The notes below the pieces were generated by a model. That model did not search any database. It worked only from the letters and a program-made list of their open reading frames with translations, and was not told where the DNA came from. Shown here one piece after another: positions 1 through 12,645 of a DNA stretch of 64,000 nt. Both the position numbers and the translations under genes were made by a program. The DNA lies in assembly GCF_003202205.1 (NCBI RefSeq), contig NZ_PDOG01000001.1, forward strand, positions 634,358-698,357, written 5' to 3'. The DNA is from Halomonas sp. LBP4. GTDB lineage: Bacteria; Pseudomonadota; Gammaproteobacteria; Pseudomonadales; Halomonadaceae. Position 1 is the stretch's first letter. Each line of letters starts with the position of its first letter.

Positions 1-207
1 AGGGCGCACGCAACCCCCCTGCAATTAAAAAAGATAGTCCACTCCTCGCCTCTCTGCCATGACTCCCGCCAAGTTTCTTTCCCGGGTACCAGGCTGGTGC
101 CGAAGCACCCCGCCAGCGGTCACTGGCGTAGCGGCATCCAGGTCGGGCAGCCTCTCCTTCGAAGGGGGCGCGCATTCTGACTTCGGGGCGCTGCTCGCCG
201 GACGGGA

Positions 208-1692
208 TCAGATCACGAACAGGTCGACGAACCTGTGCACCGGGGTGCTCTCCAGGCGTGCCTGATCCTTGCACAGCTCGAAGATCCGTGCACAGCGGCC
301 GGACGGGAAGCGGGTGGCCAGGTTGCGCCTGAACTTCTCCTCCAGCACCGGGATGCCCTCGGCACGACGCCGACGGTGACCGATCGGGTATTCGACCTCG
401 ACCTTGTCGGTTGACGTGCCATCGGTAAAGAACACCTGGATGGCATTGGCGATGGAGCGCTTCTCGGGATCGTGGTAGTCACGGGAGTAGCGCTCGTCCT
501 CGACCACCTCCATCTTCCCGCGCAACTCGTCGATGATCGGATGGGACTCGTGGAACTCGTCCTCGTAGTGCTCGGCCACCAGGTTGCCGAAGGCCAGCGG
601 CACGGCGGTCATGTACTGCAGGCAGTGGTCACGGTCGGCCGGGTTGGCCAACCTGCCGGACTTGGAGATGATGCGGATTGCCGAATCGTGAGTGGTCAGC
701 ACGATCCTGTCGATATCGTCGAGACGCTCCCTGACCTGCGGGTGCAGGGTGACGGCCGCCTCGCAGGCGGTCTGGGCATGGAACTCGGCCGGAAAGGCGA
801 TCTTGAACAGCACGTTCTCCATCACGTAGGTGCCGAAGTCACGCTGAAAGGAGAACTTGCGCTCCGTCTCGGGCTTGAGCTTCTGGTCCTTGTTGGTCTT
901 GGAGAACAGGATGTCGTAGAAGCCCCACTGCGGTGCCGTGAGCACGCCGGGGATGCCCATCTCGCCGCGCAGGGCGATATCGGCCAACCGGACCCCCCGC
1001 GATGTCGCATCCCCTGCCGCCCAGCTCTTGCGCGAGCCGGCGTTCGGGGCGTGGCGATAGGTGCGCAGGCTCTGGCCGTCGACCCAGGCATGGGACAGGG
1101 CAGAGAGCAGCTGCTCGCGGTTGCCCCCCATCATCCTGGCGACCACGGCGGTGGACGCCACCTTGACCAGCACCACATGGTCGAGACCGACCCGATTGAA
1201 GGAGTTGTCCAGCGCCAGCACCCCCTGGATCTCGTGGGCCATGATCATGGCCTCGAGCACCTCGCGCACGGTCAGCGGCGCCTCGCCCTCGGCGACACGC
1301 TTCTGGGAGAGGTGGTCGGCCACGGCCAGGATGCCCCCCAGGTTGTCGGAGGGATGCCCCCATTCGGCGGCCAGCCAGGTGTCGTTGTAGTCCAACCAGC
1401 GGATGATGGCCCCGATGTCCCAGGCCGCCTTGACCGGGTCGAGGCGGAAGGAGGTGCCGGGCACGCGAGCGCCATGGGGAACCACGGTACCCTCGACCAG
1501 CGGCCCCAGGTGCTTGGTGCACTCGGGAAAACGCAGCGCCAGCAAGCCGCAGCCCAGGGTGTCCATCAGGCAGTTGCGGGCGGTATCCAGCGCCTCGGCA
1601 CTCTCGATCCGGTACTCCAGGACATAGTCGGCGATCCTCTGCAGCTCGACGTCGTAGTCCGGACGCACATTGGCTTCCACCGTCGTACTCAT
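208..1692 (-). CDS. prpD: 2-methylcitrate dehydratase PrpD
   Basis: This 494-residue protein of the MmgE/PrpD family dehydrates 2-methylcitrate to 2-methyl-cis-aconitate in the cytosol, in the propionate-degrading 2-methylcitrate cycle. Its length is close to the usual 480-500 residues. It shows the family's N-terminal segments [10 protein letters not shown] and WLDYNDTW, followed by [10 protein letters not shown]. The start is set by a strong GAGGAGG site a few bases upstream. It is the last gene of the leftward prp operon, 111 bp after prpF. The operon also encodes AcnD and PrpF, which together do the same chemistry, so PrpD may be partly redundant. The 207 bases beyond the stop hold only small hairpins and no gene I can support. 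Confidence 0.95.
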   Translation of the reverse strand: MSTTVEANVRPDYDVELQRIADYVLEYRIESAEALDTARNCLMDTLGCGLLALRFPECTKHLGPLVEGTVVPHGARVPGTSFRLDPVKAAWDIGAIIRWLDYNDTWLAAEWGHPSDNLGGILAVADHLSQKRVAEGEAPLTVREVLEAMIMAHEIQGVLALDNSFNRVGLDHVVLVKVASTAVVARMMGGNREQLLSALSHAWVDGQSLRTYRHAPNAGSRKSWAAGDATSRGVRLADIALRGEMGIPGVLTAPQWGFYDILFSKTNKDQKLKPETERKFSFQRDFGTYVMENVLFKIAFPAEFHAQTACEAAVTLHPQVRERLDDIDRIVLTTHDSAIRIISKSGRLANPADRDHCLQYMTAVPLAFGNLVAEHYEDEFHESHPIIDELRGKMEVVEDERYSRDYHDPEKRSIANAIQVFFTDGTSTDKVEVEYPIGHRRRRAEGIPVLEEKFRRNLATRFPSGRCARIFELCKDQARLESTPVHRFVDLFVI

Positions 1693-1803
1693 GGGTCTGC
1701 CTCCTCTTCAACCGCCGGGGATCGAGGACGCCCCGAGCACTCTCACTATAGGTGACCGCTGCCACCCGGACAGAGGGCTCGGGGAAGGTCTGCTAAGGAA
1801 TCG

Positions 1804-2982
1804 CTAGAAGCTGTCCCCCGGCACGTGTACCCCGCCCTCCATCAACACCCGTGCACTGCGGCTCATGATCGCCTTGGTGACCGTCCACTCGCCATTGACC
1901 CGACTGGCCTCCGCACCCACGCGCAGGGTGCCGGAGGGATGACCGAAGTGCACGGAGTTGCGCTCGCCGCCGCCCGCAGCCAGGTTGACCAGGGTACCCG
2001 GTACCGCCGCCGCGGCGCCGATGGCCACGGCGGCGGTGCCCATCATGGCGTGGTGCAGCTTGCCCATGGAGAGCGCCCGCACCAGCAGGTCCACATCGGA
2101 TGCCTTGACCGGCTGGCCGCTGGAGGCGACGTAGTCGACCGGCTTGGCCACGAAGGCCACCTTCGGCGTGTGCTGGCGGTTGGCGGCTTCATCGACATGC
2201 CGGATCAGGCCCATGCGCACCGCCCCATGAGCGCGGATGGTCTCGAACATGGCCAGGACCCTGGCGTCGCCGTTGATCGCCTCCTGCAGCTCGGTGCCGG
2301 TGTAGCCGATATCGGCGGCGTTGACGAAGATGGCCGGGATGCCGGCATTGATCATGGTGGCCTTGAGGGTCCCCACCCCCGGCACCTCGAGGTCGTCGAC
2401 CAGGTTGCCGGTGGGGAACATCGCCCCCTCCCCGTCGGCCGGGTCCATGAACTCCACCGGCACCTCGGCCGCCGGGAAGGTGACGCCGTCGAGCTCGAAG
2501 TCGCCGGTCTCCTGCACCGCACCGTTGGTGATCGGCACCCGGGAGACGATGGTCTTGCCGATGTTGGCCTGCCAGATGCGCACGACGGCCACGCCGTTCT
2601 CCGGAATGCGCTCGGGGTCCACCAGGCCGTTGCTGATGGCGAAGGGCCCCACGGCGGCGGAGAGGTTGCCGCAGTTGCCGCTCCAGTCGACGAAGGGCTT
2701 GTCGATGGCGACTTGGCCGAACAGGTAGTCGACGTCGTGATCGGGGCGCTCGCTCTGCGACAGGATGACCGTCTTGCTGGTGCTGGAGGTCGCCCCGCCC
2801 ATGCCGTCGATCTGCTTCTGGTAGGGATCGGGGCTGCCGATCACCCGCATCAGCAGCCTGTTCCGGGCCTCACCGGGCACCCGGGCGGCCTCGGGCAGGT
2901 CCTGCAGGCGGAAGAAGACGCCCTTGCTGGTGCCACCCCGCATATAGGTGGCGGGAATCCTGATCTGGGGGGCATGTGCCAT
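1804..2982 (-). CDS. prpF: AcnD-accessory protein PrpF (methylaconitate isomerase)
   Basis: This 392-residue PrpF-family protein has a fold related to diaminopimelate epimerase. PrpF partners AcnD and isomerises the trans-methylaconitate that AcnD makes into the cis form used by the cycle. The N-terminus carries the family segment MRGGTSKGVFF (residues about 13-23) and later GNCGNLSAA. I chose the ATG at 2982 because AGGAAG lies just upstream and the protein then begins as family members do; an in-frame extension to 3045 lacks such a site. It lies 95 bp downstream of acnD and upstream of prpD, in the same direction. Confidence 0.93.
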   Translation of the reverse strand: MAHAPQIRIPATYMRGGTSKGVFFRLQDLPEAARVPGEARNRLLMRVIGSPDPYQKQIDGMGGATSSTSKTVILSQSERPDHDVDYLFGQVAIDKPFVDWSGNCGNLSAAVGPFAISNGLVDPERIPENGVAVVRIWQANIGKTIVSRVPITNGAVQETGDFELDGVTFPAAEVPVEFMDPADGEGAMFPTGNLVDDLEVPGVGTLKATMINAGIPAIFVNAADIGYTGTELQEAINGDARVLAMFETIRAHGAVRMGLIRHVDEAANRQHTPKVAFVAKPVDYVASSGQPVKASDVDLLVRALSMGKLHHAMMGTAAVAIGAAAAVPGTLVNLAAGGGERNSVHFGHPSGTLRVGAEASRVNGEWTVTKAIMSRSARVLMEGGVHVPGDSF

Positions 2983-3077
2983 GGAAATCGCTTCCTGTGG
3001 ACAGGGAGGGGGTCGACCCGGGCCTGGTAGGCGCCGGGTCGACAAGAGGGTTCAACCGATGACAGTCGGTACCCGGC

Positions 3078-5696
<2,619 letters not shown>

Positions 5697-5792
5697 AGCA
5701 TCGGGCCGTCATCGCCGGGTTGCGAAGAGAGAAAGGGAAGCGGGGCAAGGGAATGGCAGCGACCGCCGGGCGGCCGCTGCACGGGATCGAGA

Positions 5793-6920
5793 TCAGTCAC
5801 GCTCCTCGATCGGTACCCATACGCTATGCTCGGGGCCGACGTAGTCCGCGCTCGGGCGAATGATGCGGTTGTTGGAGCGCTGCTCGAACACATGGGCACA
5901 CCAGCCGGTGACACGCGAGCAGACGAAGATCGGCGTGAACAGCTTGGTGGGGATGTCCATGAAGTAGTAGGCGCTGGCGTGGAAGAAGTCGGCGTTGCTG
6001 AACAGCCTCTTCTCGCGCCACATGACCGCCTCGACACGCTCGGAGACCGGGTAGAGCACGCTGTCGCCCACGTCCGCGGCGAGCTTCTTCGACCACTCCT
6101 TGATGATGGCGTTGCGCGGATCGGACTCGCGGTAGATCGCGTGGCCGAAGCCCATGATCTTTTCCTTGCGTTCGAGCATGCTCAGGATCTCGCGCTCGGC
6201 CTCGTCCGGGGAGGTCCAGTTCTCGAGCATCGCCATGGCCGCCTCGTTGGCACCGCCATGCAGCGGGCCGCGCAGCGAGCCGATGGCACCGGTCACGCAG
6301 GAGTGCAGGTCGGAGAGGGTGGAGGCGCAGACGCGTGCGGTGAAGGTCGAGGCATTGAACTCGTGCTCGGCATAGAGGATCAGCGAGACGTTCATCACCC
6401 GGGCGTGCAGCTCGCTGGGGGCCTCGTCGCGCAGCAGGTGCAGGAAGTGGGCGCCCACCGACTCGTCGTCGGTCTCGGTCTCGATGCGCACGCCCTCGTG
6501 GGAGTAGCGGTACCAGTAGCAGATGATCGATGGCAGCACCGCCAGCAGGCGGTCGGAGACGTCCTGCTGCTCGTCGAAGCGCTGCTCGGTCTCCAGGTTG
6601 CCCAGCATCGAGGCGCCGGTGCGCATCACGTCCATGGGGTGGGCAGAGGCCGGAATCTGCTCGAGCACCGCCTTGAGCGCCTGGGGCAGGCCGCGCAGGC
6701 CCTTGAGCTTGGTGATGTAGGCATCGAGCTCGGCCTGGTTGGGCAGCTTGCCCTTGAGCAGCAGGTAGGCCACTTCCTCGAAGCGCGCCTTCTCCGCCAG
6801 CTCCTCGATGTCGAAGCCGCGGTAGGTCAGGCCAGAGCCGGTCTTGCCGACGGTGCACAACGCCGTGCTGCCGGCACTCTGGCCACGCAGGCCGGTACTA
6901 CTGACGGATTTATCTGCCAT
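5793..6920 (-). CDS. prpC: 2-methylcitrate synthase PrpC
   Basis: This 375-residue citrate-synthase-family enzyme condenses propionyl-CoA with oxaloacetate to give 2-methylcitrate, the entry step of the cycle. Its length fits PrpC, which is shorter than the usual 430-residue GltA. The catalytic region GFGHAIYRESDPR and the upstream GPLHGGANE segment, both holding active-site histidines, are present. The ATG at 6920 is preceded by GAGGAG, and the protein then starts MADKSV. An in-frame extension to 7037 would overlap prpB and has no good ribosome site. It sits between prpB (113 bp upstream) and acnD. Confidence 0.95.
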   Translation of the reverse strand: MADKSVSSTGLRGQSAGSTALCTVGKTGSGLTYRGFDIEELAEKARFEEVAYLLLKGKLPNQAELDAYITKLKGLRGLPQALKAVLEQIPASAHPMDVMRTGASMLGNLETEQRFDEQQDVSDRLLAVLPSIICYWYRYSHEGVRIETETDDESVGAHFLHLLRDEAPSELHARVMNVSLILYAEHEFNASTFTARVCASTLSDLHSCVTGAIGSLRGPLHGGANEAAMAMLENWTSPDEAEREILSMLERKEKIMGFGHAIYRESDPRNAIIKEWSKKLAADVGDSVLYPVSERVEAVMWREKRLFSNADFFHASAYYFMDIPTKLFTPIFVCSRVTGWCAHVFEQRSNNRIIRPSADYVGPEHSVWVPIEERD

Positions 6921-7033
6921 GTCGTGTCTCCTCGTCTTGCACTTGGCTGTCGTATGCGTGCTTGTCGTGTCGTTATTGTCGGGCGTCCGCCACAGCATCC
7001 GGCGCGCCTCGTCGCCACCCGTCTCGGCACCCG

Positions 7034-7918
7034 TCAATCGGCGCCTTCCTCGAAGAGGGCATCGAGCTTGCGCTCGAAATCGTGGTAGTTGAGAAAGTCG
7101 TAGAGCTCGTCGCGGGTCTGCATCAGCTCGACCACGTCCTTCTGGTGCCCCTGGTCGTGGATGCTCTGGTAGACCTTGAGCGCCGCCGCGTTCATGGCGC
7201 GGAAGGCCGACAGCGGGTAGAGCACCATGCGACAGCCTACCTCACCCAGCTCCTGCTGGCTGAACAGCGGCGTAGCGCCGAACTCGGTGATATTGGCCAG
7301 GATCGGGGCGTCGATGCGCTCGCAGAAGGCGCGGTAGTCATCGAGGGTGTGCACCGCCTCGGCGAAGATGGCATCGGCACCGGCCTCGATGCAGGCGTTG
7401 GCACGCTCGATGGCGGCATCCAGCCCCTCCTTCTGGAAGGCGTCGGTACGCGCGATCAGGTAGAAGTCGGGGTCGCGCTTGGCATCGGCGGCGGCCTTGA
7501 TGCGATCGACCATCTCGGCCTGGGAGACGATCGCCTTGTTGGGACGGTGACCGCAGCGCTTCTGGGCGACCTGGTCCTCGAGGTGCACCGCCGCCACCCC
7601 GGCACGCTGCATCTCCTTGACGGTGCGCGCGATGTTGAAGGCGCCGCCCCAGCCGGTGTCGATGTCCACCAGCAGCGGCAGCTCGGTGGCGCCGCAAATG
7701 CGGTGGGCGTCCTCCACCACGTCGTTCATGGTGGTCATGCCCAGGTCCGGCAGGCCGAAGGAGGCGTTGGCCACACCGCCACCGGACAGGTAGATCGCCC
7801 GGTGACCGACGCGCTCGGCCATCATGGCGGTGTAGGCGTTGATGGTGCCGACGATGGGCAGCGGGCGGCTGGCCTCGAGGGCGGTGCGGAAGCGCGCACC
7901 CGGTGTCTGTTGCGTCAT
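7034..7918 (-). CDS. prpB: 2-methylisocitrate lyase PrpB
   Basis: This 294-residue enzyme of the isocitrate lyase/PEP mutase family splits 2-methylisocitrate into pyruvate and succinate, the last step of the cycle. The catalytic loop KRCGHRPNK, with its active cysteine, and the metal-binding segment VDIDTGWGG are both visible. A GAGGAG site precedes the ATG. It is the first enzyme gene after the regulator, only 31 bp downstream of prpR, so both are probably on one transcript. Confidence 0.96.
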   Translation of the reverse strand: MTQQTPGARFRTALEASRPLPIVGTINAYTAMMAERVGHRAIYLSGGGVANASFGLPDLGMTTMNDVVEDAHRICGATELPLLVDIDTGWGGAFNIARTVKEMQRAGVAAVHLEDQVAQKRCGHRPNKAIVSQAEMVDRIKAAADAKRDPDFYLIARTDAFQKEGLDAAIERANACIEAGADAIFAEAVHTLDDYRAFCERIDAPILANITEFGATPLFSQQELGEVGCRMVLYPLSAFRAMNAAALKVYQSIHDQGHQKDVVELMQTRDELYDFLNYHDFERKLDALFEEGAD

Positions 7919-7949
7919 GCGATCTCTCCTCGTGTCGTCGGAGCCGGCC

Positions 7950-8660
7950 TCAGGCGGTCGTCTCGTCTTCCTGTGTCAGAATGGCGGCATAGCGGTCGGC
8001 GACATTGGCCCGGGAAGCACTGACGTGCCGGCGCATCAGCAGTTCGGCCAGCTCGGCATCGCCGGCCTCGATGGCATCGACGATGCGGTGATGCTCGACG
8101 AAGGCGCGCTGGGGGCGCGAGCCGCTGGCGCTGAACTGGGTGCGATAGAGCCGCACCAGGTAATAGAGGTCGTCACAGAGCAGCGTCATCAGCATGCGGT
8201 TGTGGCTGCCCTGGACGATACGGAAGTGGAAGTCCAGATCGCCCTCGCGCTGATAGTAGGCCTCGCCACGCTTGAGGTCGCTCTGGCGCTCGTGCAGCGC
8301 GAGCACCTCGCGCAGCCCAGCGACCTCCTCGCTGGTCATGTGTTCGGCGGCCAGGCGGGCCGCCATGCTCTCCAGCGCCTCCCGCACGTCGAACAGTTCC
8401 AGCAGCTCCTTCATCGACAGCTTGACCACCCGCGCCCCCACATGGGGCACCCGCTCGATCAGGCGATGCGCCTCCAGGCGACGCATCGCCTCGCGCAGTG
8501 GCCCGCGGGAGATGCCATAGGTCTTCGACAGCCCGGGCTCGGTGATCTTGCTGCCCGGCGCCAACTCGCCCCTGACGATGGCGCCCTGAAGCTGCTGGAA
8601 GACCCGCTCGGCCAGGGTGCGTGCCTCGGGGGTAGCCTGTTCCGGTACGATTGAGTTCAT
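7950..8660 (-). CDS. prpR: GntR-family (FCD domain) regulator of the propionate operon
   Basis: This protein of about 236 residues has an N-terminal winged helix-turn-helix ([16 protein letters not shown], residues about 49-64) and a C-terminal all-helical FCD ligand-binding domain, as in the FadR group of GntR regulators. It probably represses the prp genes until a methylcitrate-cycle metabolite binds; the ligand is inferred. A TTG codon at 8675 could extend it by five residues, but that codon lies inside a perfect palindrome that is a likely operator, so I prefer ATG 8660. It is not related to the sigma-54-type PrpR of enteric bacteria; the name follows the role. Confidence 0.85.
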   Translation of the reverse strand: MNSIVPEQATPEARTLAERVFQQLQGAIVRGELAPGSKITEPGLSKTYGISRGPLREAMRRLEAHRLIERVPHVGARVVKLSMKELLELFDVREALESMAARLAAEHMTSEEVAGLREVLALHERQSDLKRGEAYYQREGDLDFHFRIVQGSHNRMLMTLLCDDLYYLVRLYRTQFSASGSRPQRAFVEHHRIVDAIEAGDAELAELLMRRHVSASRANVADRYAAILTQEDETTA

Positions 8661-8662
8661 GG

Positions 8663-8678
8663 CAATTGTCGACAATTG
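8663..8678. promoter_or_regulatory. Perfect 16-bp palindrome, likely PrpR operator
   Basis: CAATTGTCGACAATTG reads the same on both strands and lies just before the prpR start, about 13 bp downstream of the candidate -10 box. A dimeric GntR repressor bound here would block the operon and its own gene. Two related sites lie further upstream at 8753-8762 and 8782-8793. Confidence 0.6.
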
Positions 8679-8690
8679 GGTGGTAAAAGC

Positions 8691-8719
8691 ACTTTAATCA
8701 CTGACCCTGAGGCGGTCAA
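8691..8719 (-). promoter_or_regulatory. Candidate prp operon promoter
   Basis: On the minus strand a TTGACC -35 box (8714-8719) and a TAAAGT -10 box (8691-8696) are 17 bp apart. The transcript would start close to the palindromic operator at 8663-8678. This was assigned by eye only. Confidence 0.45.
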
Positions 8720-8752
8720 CCATCGACTCGGCGCAACATCCTACATCTTTGG

Positions 8753-8793
8753 TTGTAGACAACCCGCCAGCCAGACCGGACAATGTCGACAAT
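8753..8793. promoter_or_regulatory. Two further PrpR-like operator sites
   Basis: TTGTAGACAA (8753-8762) and AATGTCGACAAT (8782-8793) resemble the palindrome at prpR; the second matches ATTGTCGACAAT at 11 of 12 positions. They lie upstream of the prp promoter, on the pabB side of the gap, and could support cooperative binding or looping. Confidence 0.45.
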
Positions 8794-8899
8794 CGCCGTC
8801 GCCTCGTTGACAGGGCATCACTGCCCCGAGGGGGCAACGGGAGGGACAAACCGGGGCGCGATGCCTAGAATGGGGCGCCTGTTCAGGGAAGGCACGTTG

Positions 8900-10267
8900 A
8901 TGACACCACGACTCGAGATCACCCCCCTGCCCCATCGTGAAGATCCGCTGGCCTACTTCACGGCGCTGCGCCACCGCCCCGGTGCCGTACTGCTCGACAG
9001 CGGGCGCCCTGCTGCCCCGGGAGGCCGCTATGACATCCTCAGCAGCGACCCGCTGGGCCTGCTCGAGATCGATGCCGAGGGCAGCGTACACGGCGACCCG
9101 GCACTCGCCGGTCTCTCCCCCTTTGCCGCCCAGCAGGCCCTGCTCGATCGCCTGCCGGCGACGGTGCCCGACAGCGACCTGCCGTTTCTCGGCGGCCTGA
9201 TCGGTTACTGGAGCTACGACCTGGCGAGCCAACTGGAGCCGGTCGCCGGCCGGGCGCAGCGGGTGGTCGACCTCCCCTCGAGTCGCGTCGGCCTGCATGA
9301 CTGGGCACTGATCCAGGATCAGGTGCGCCGGGAAACCTGGCTGGTGGCCACCCCCGAGCGGCGCCGGCAGGTAATCGGCTGGCTGGACGAAGCGCCCTCT
9401 CCGACCGGTGACTTCCGGCTCACCGACGCCTTCACCGGCGAGCTGGACCGTGACGGCTACCTGCGGCGCTTCGATGCCGTGCAGCGCTATATCCGGGCCG
9501 GCGACTGCTACCAGATCAACCTGGCCCAGCGCTTCAGCGCCCCTTACGAAGGCGACCTGTGGGCCGCCTACCTGCGCCTGCGGGAAGCCACGCCGACTCC
9601 CTTCGCGGGCTACATGGCCTGGAACGACAAGGCGATCCTGTCGCTCTCGCCCGAGCGCTTCCTGCGCTGCCTCGGCGGCCAGATCGAGGCGCGCCCGATC
9701 AAGGGCACCCGCCCCCGCGGCGACACCCCCGAGGAGGACCGGCGTCTCGCCAGGGAGCTCGAGGCGAGCCTCAAGGATCGTGCCGAGAACGTGATGATCG
9801 TCGACCTGCTGCGCAACGACCTGGGCCGGGTCTGCCGGCCGGGGAGCGTCCGGGTACCGCAACTCTGCGGGCTCGAGAGCTACGCCAATGTCCACCACCT
9901 GGTCAGCGTGGTCACCGGCGAGCTGGCCGCGGGGCGTCGCCCCCTGGACCTGCTGGCCGCGGCCTTTCCTGGCGGTTCCATCACCGGCGCCCCCAAGGTG
10001 CGGGCCATGCAGATCATCGACGAACTCGAACCCTGCCGGCGCAGCGCCTACTGCGGCAGCCTCGGCTACGTGGACGTGCGCGGGCGCATGGACACCTCCA
10101 TTGCCATCCGCACCGCCGTGGCCGATCGCGGCCGCCTGCATCTCTGGGGCGGCGGCGGCCTGGTGGCCGACTCCAGGGGTGAGGACGAGTACGTCGAGAC
10201 CCTGGACAAGATCCGCCACCTGATGGATGCCCTGACGGCCACCGACACTCAGCACGATATGGAATAA
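8900..10267 (+). CDS. pabB: Aminodeoxychorismate synthase component I (PabB)
   Basis: This 455-residue chorismate-binding enzyme uses ammonia from its amidotransferase partner to turn chorismate into 4-amino-4-deoxychorismate for folate synthesis. The segment GDCYQINLAQRF and the lysine-bearing PIKGTRPR motif are typical of PabB rather than TrpE. The C-terminal half has SITGAPKVRAMQIIDELE and the GGGLVADS segment of the active site. The ATG at 8900 follows AGGGAAGG. An in-frame ATG at 8783 overlaps a likely operator and gives an unconserved N-terminus, so I rejected it. A separate true TrpE lies at 23.9-25.4 kb. Confidence 0.9.
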   Translation: MTPRLEITPLPHREDPLAYFTALRHRPGAVLLDSGRPAAPGGRYDILSSDPLGLLEIDAEGSVHGDPALAGLSPFAAQQALLDRLPATVPDSDLPFLGGLIGYWSYDLASQLEPVAGRAQRVVDLPSSRVGLHDWALIQDQVRRETWLVATPERRRQVIGWLDEAPSPTGDFRLTDAFTGELDRDGYLRRFDAVQRYIRAGDCYQINLAQRFSAPYEGDLWAAYLRLREATPTPFAGYMAWNDKAILSLSPERFLRCLGGQIEARPIKGTRPRGDTPEEDRRLARELEASLKDRAENVMIVDLLRNDLGRVCRPGSVRVPQLCGLESYANVHHLVSVVTGELAAGRRPLDLLAAAFPGGSITGAPKVRAMQIIDELEPCRRSAYCGSLGYVDVRGRMDTSIAIRTAVADRGRLHLWGGGGLVADSRGEDEYVETLDKIRHLMDALTATDTQHDME

Positions 10268-10381
10268 GCGCCGACCTTTTTCTTCCTTTTTGATATATTC
10301 ATCCAATGAAACGGTATTGGGGGACGCTCCGCAGGCTTTGGTAGGGTAGGGCCAATTGTCGTCAACGACCTGGAGCCCCCC

Positions 10382-11002
10382 ATGGCATCATCACTCGACG
10401 CTATCAACAGTGAACTTGGCAAGGACCCGGAAGCGCTGATTCGCTGGGCCCTGGAACAAGGCGAACGCCCCATCTGCACGACCAACTTCCGCCCTTTCGA
10501 GGCGGTCATCCTGCACATGGTCACGCGCCAGCGGCCGGACATCCCGGTGGTGTGGATGGACAACGGCTACAACACGGAAGCCACTTACCGCTTCGCCGAC
10601 GAGCTGGTCCAGCGGCTCGACCTCAACCTGATCACCTATCTGCCGCGCCGCTCACGGGCTCACCGGGAAGCCGTGGAGGGGCCGATGCCGGGCATCGAGG
10701 ATCCTCGCCACGAGGCCTTTACCCGGGAAGTGAAGCTGGAGCCCTTCGAGCGGGCGCTGCAGGAAATGGCGCCGGATGTCTGGTTCACGGCGCTGCGCGC
10801 CGAGGACACGCCGGAGCGCGCGCGCATGGCCCCCGTCAGCCGCAATGCCGGTGGCCTGCTGAAGGTGTCACCGCTGCTGCACTGGAGCGCCCGGGACATG
10901 TACCAGTACCTGCAGGCCCACGACCTGCCCAACAATTTCGACTACTTTGACCCCACCAAGGTCGAGGAGAAGCGCGAGTGCGGCCTGCACCTGCAGCACT
11001 GA
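10382..11002 (+). CDS. cysH: Phosphoadenosine phosphosulfate (PAPS) reductase family protein
   Basis: This 206-residue protein of the PAPS/APS reductase family reduces activated sulfate to sulfite in cysteine synthesis. It ends with KRECGLHLQH, containing the catalytic cysteine of the family, and has the nucleotide-binding WMDNGYNTEATYRFA segment. The CC and CXXC pairs that bind the Fe-S cluster of APS reductases are absent, so it should prefer PAPS and use thioredoxin; trxA lies close by. It is shorter than the roughly 240-residue enteric CysH because the N-terminus is trimmed. The gene converges on cysB with a 6-bp gap. The AT-rich stretch at about 10283-10310 is a plausible promoter region. 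Confidence 0.85.
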   Translation: MASSLDAINSELGKDPEALIRWALEQGERPICTTNFRPFEAVILHMVTRQRPDIPVVWMDNGYNTEATYRFADELVQRLDLNLITYLPRRSRAHREAVEGPMPGIEDPRHEAFTREVKLEPFERALQEMAPDVWFTALRAEDTPERARMAPVSRNAGGLLKVSPLLHWSARDMYQYLQAHDLPNNFDYFDPTKVEEKRECGLHLQH

Positions 11003-11008
11003 GCCGGC

Positions 11009-12055
<1,047 letters not shown>

Positions 12056-12240
12056 ATAGCATAAAAGAAAACCGGCCAGATCGGTCCTCCTCCCGGCCCA
12101 CGATAGTCGGGAGCTATGGCCCGACTAGCGGGCCGCCATTTGCCAGCGACCCGGTCGGCCGCTAACATCAGCCGACCAGACACGCCCCAGGCGTGCCACC
12201 CCGATCCCCTCGATGCAGCGCAACGTAACTGGAGAATCAC

Positions 12241-12564
12241 ATGGCCAACAACGTCGATGTCACCAATGCCAACTTCGAGCAGGAAGTCCTCAAGGCCGAG
12301 ACGCCGGTCCTGCTGAAGTTCTGGGCCCCCTGGTGCGGTCCCTGCAAGGTGATGGCACCGGTGGTCGACGAGGTCGCCGAGGAGCGTACCGGCAACCTCA
12401 AGGTCGTCAGCATCAACGTCGACGACGCCCCGGAGATCGCCGCCGAACAGGGGGTGCGTGGTGTCCCCACCGTGATGCTGTTCAAGTCGGGCAGCAAGGT
12501 GGCCTCCCTGGTCGGTGCCCAGTCCAAGTCGCAACTGGCGCAGTTCATCGATCAGAACGCCTGA
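12241..12564 (+). CDS. trxA: Thioredoxin TrxA
   Basis: This 107-residue thioredoxin is of the standard length. The redox motif WCGPC lies at about residues 31-35 and the cis-proline segment RGVPTVMLF follows. It is a general cytosolic disulfide reductase and the likely electron donor for the nearby PAPS reductase. GGAGAA lies 6 bp before the ATG. The 175 bp between the cysB inverted repeat and trxA contain small hairpins but no other gene. Confidence 0.97.
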   Translation: MANNVDVTNANFEQEVLKAETPVLLKFWAPWCGPCKVMAPVVDEVAEERTGNLKVVSINVDDAPEIAAEQGVRGVPTVMLFKSGSKVASLVGAQSKSQLAQFIDQNA

Positions 12565-12585
12565 TCGGTTCCCGCTGGAACGGCC

Positions 12586-12622
12586 ACTTCGCCCCCGGCC
12601 CCGGCCCCGGCCGGGGCGAAGT
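12586..12622 (+). terminator. Terminator after trxA
   Basis: ACTTCGCCCC (12586-12595) pairs perfectly with GGGGCGAAGT (12613-12622) around a loop of CCGG-rich repeats. It stands between the convergent trxA and the AI-2E permease gene, and a short T-rich stretch (CGTTTCG) follows on the plus strand. Confidence 0.6.
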
Positions 12623-12645
12623 CGTTTCGAGACCCCGCGGTTGCC

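Noticed and set aside
8783-8899. An ATG at 8783 as the start of pabB
   Set aside because: It lies in an operator-like site, has no ribosome-binding sequence and adds an unconserved N-terminus.
12596-12612. CCGGCC-rich direct repeats after trxA as a CRISPR-like or binding array
   Set aside because: They are only the loop of the trxA terminator; the units are too short and few.
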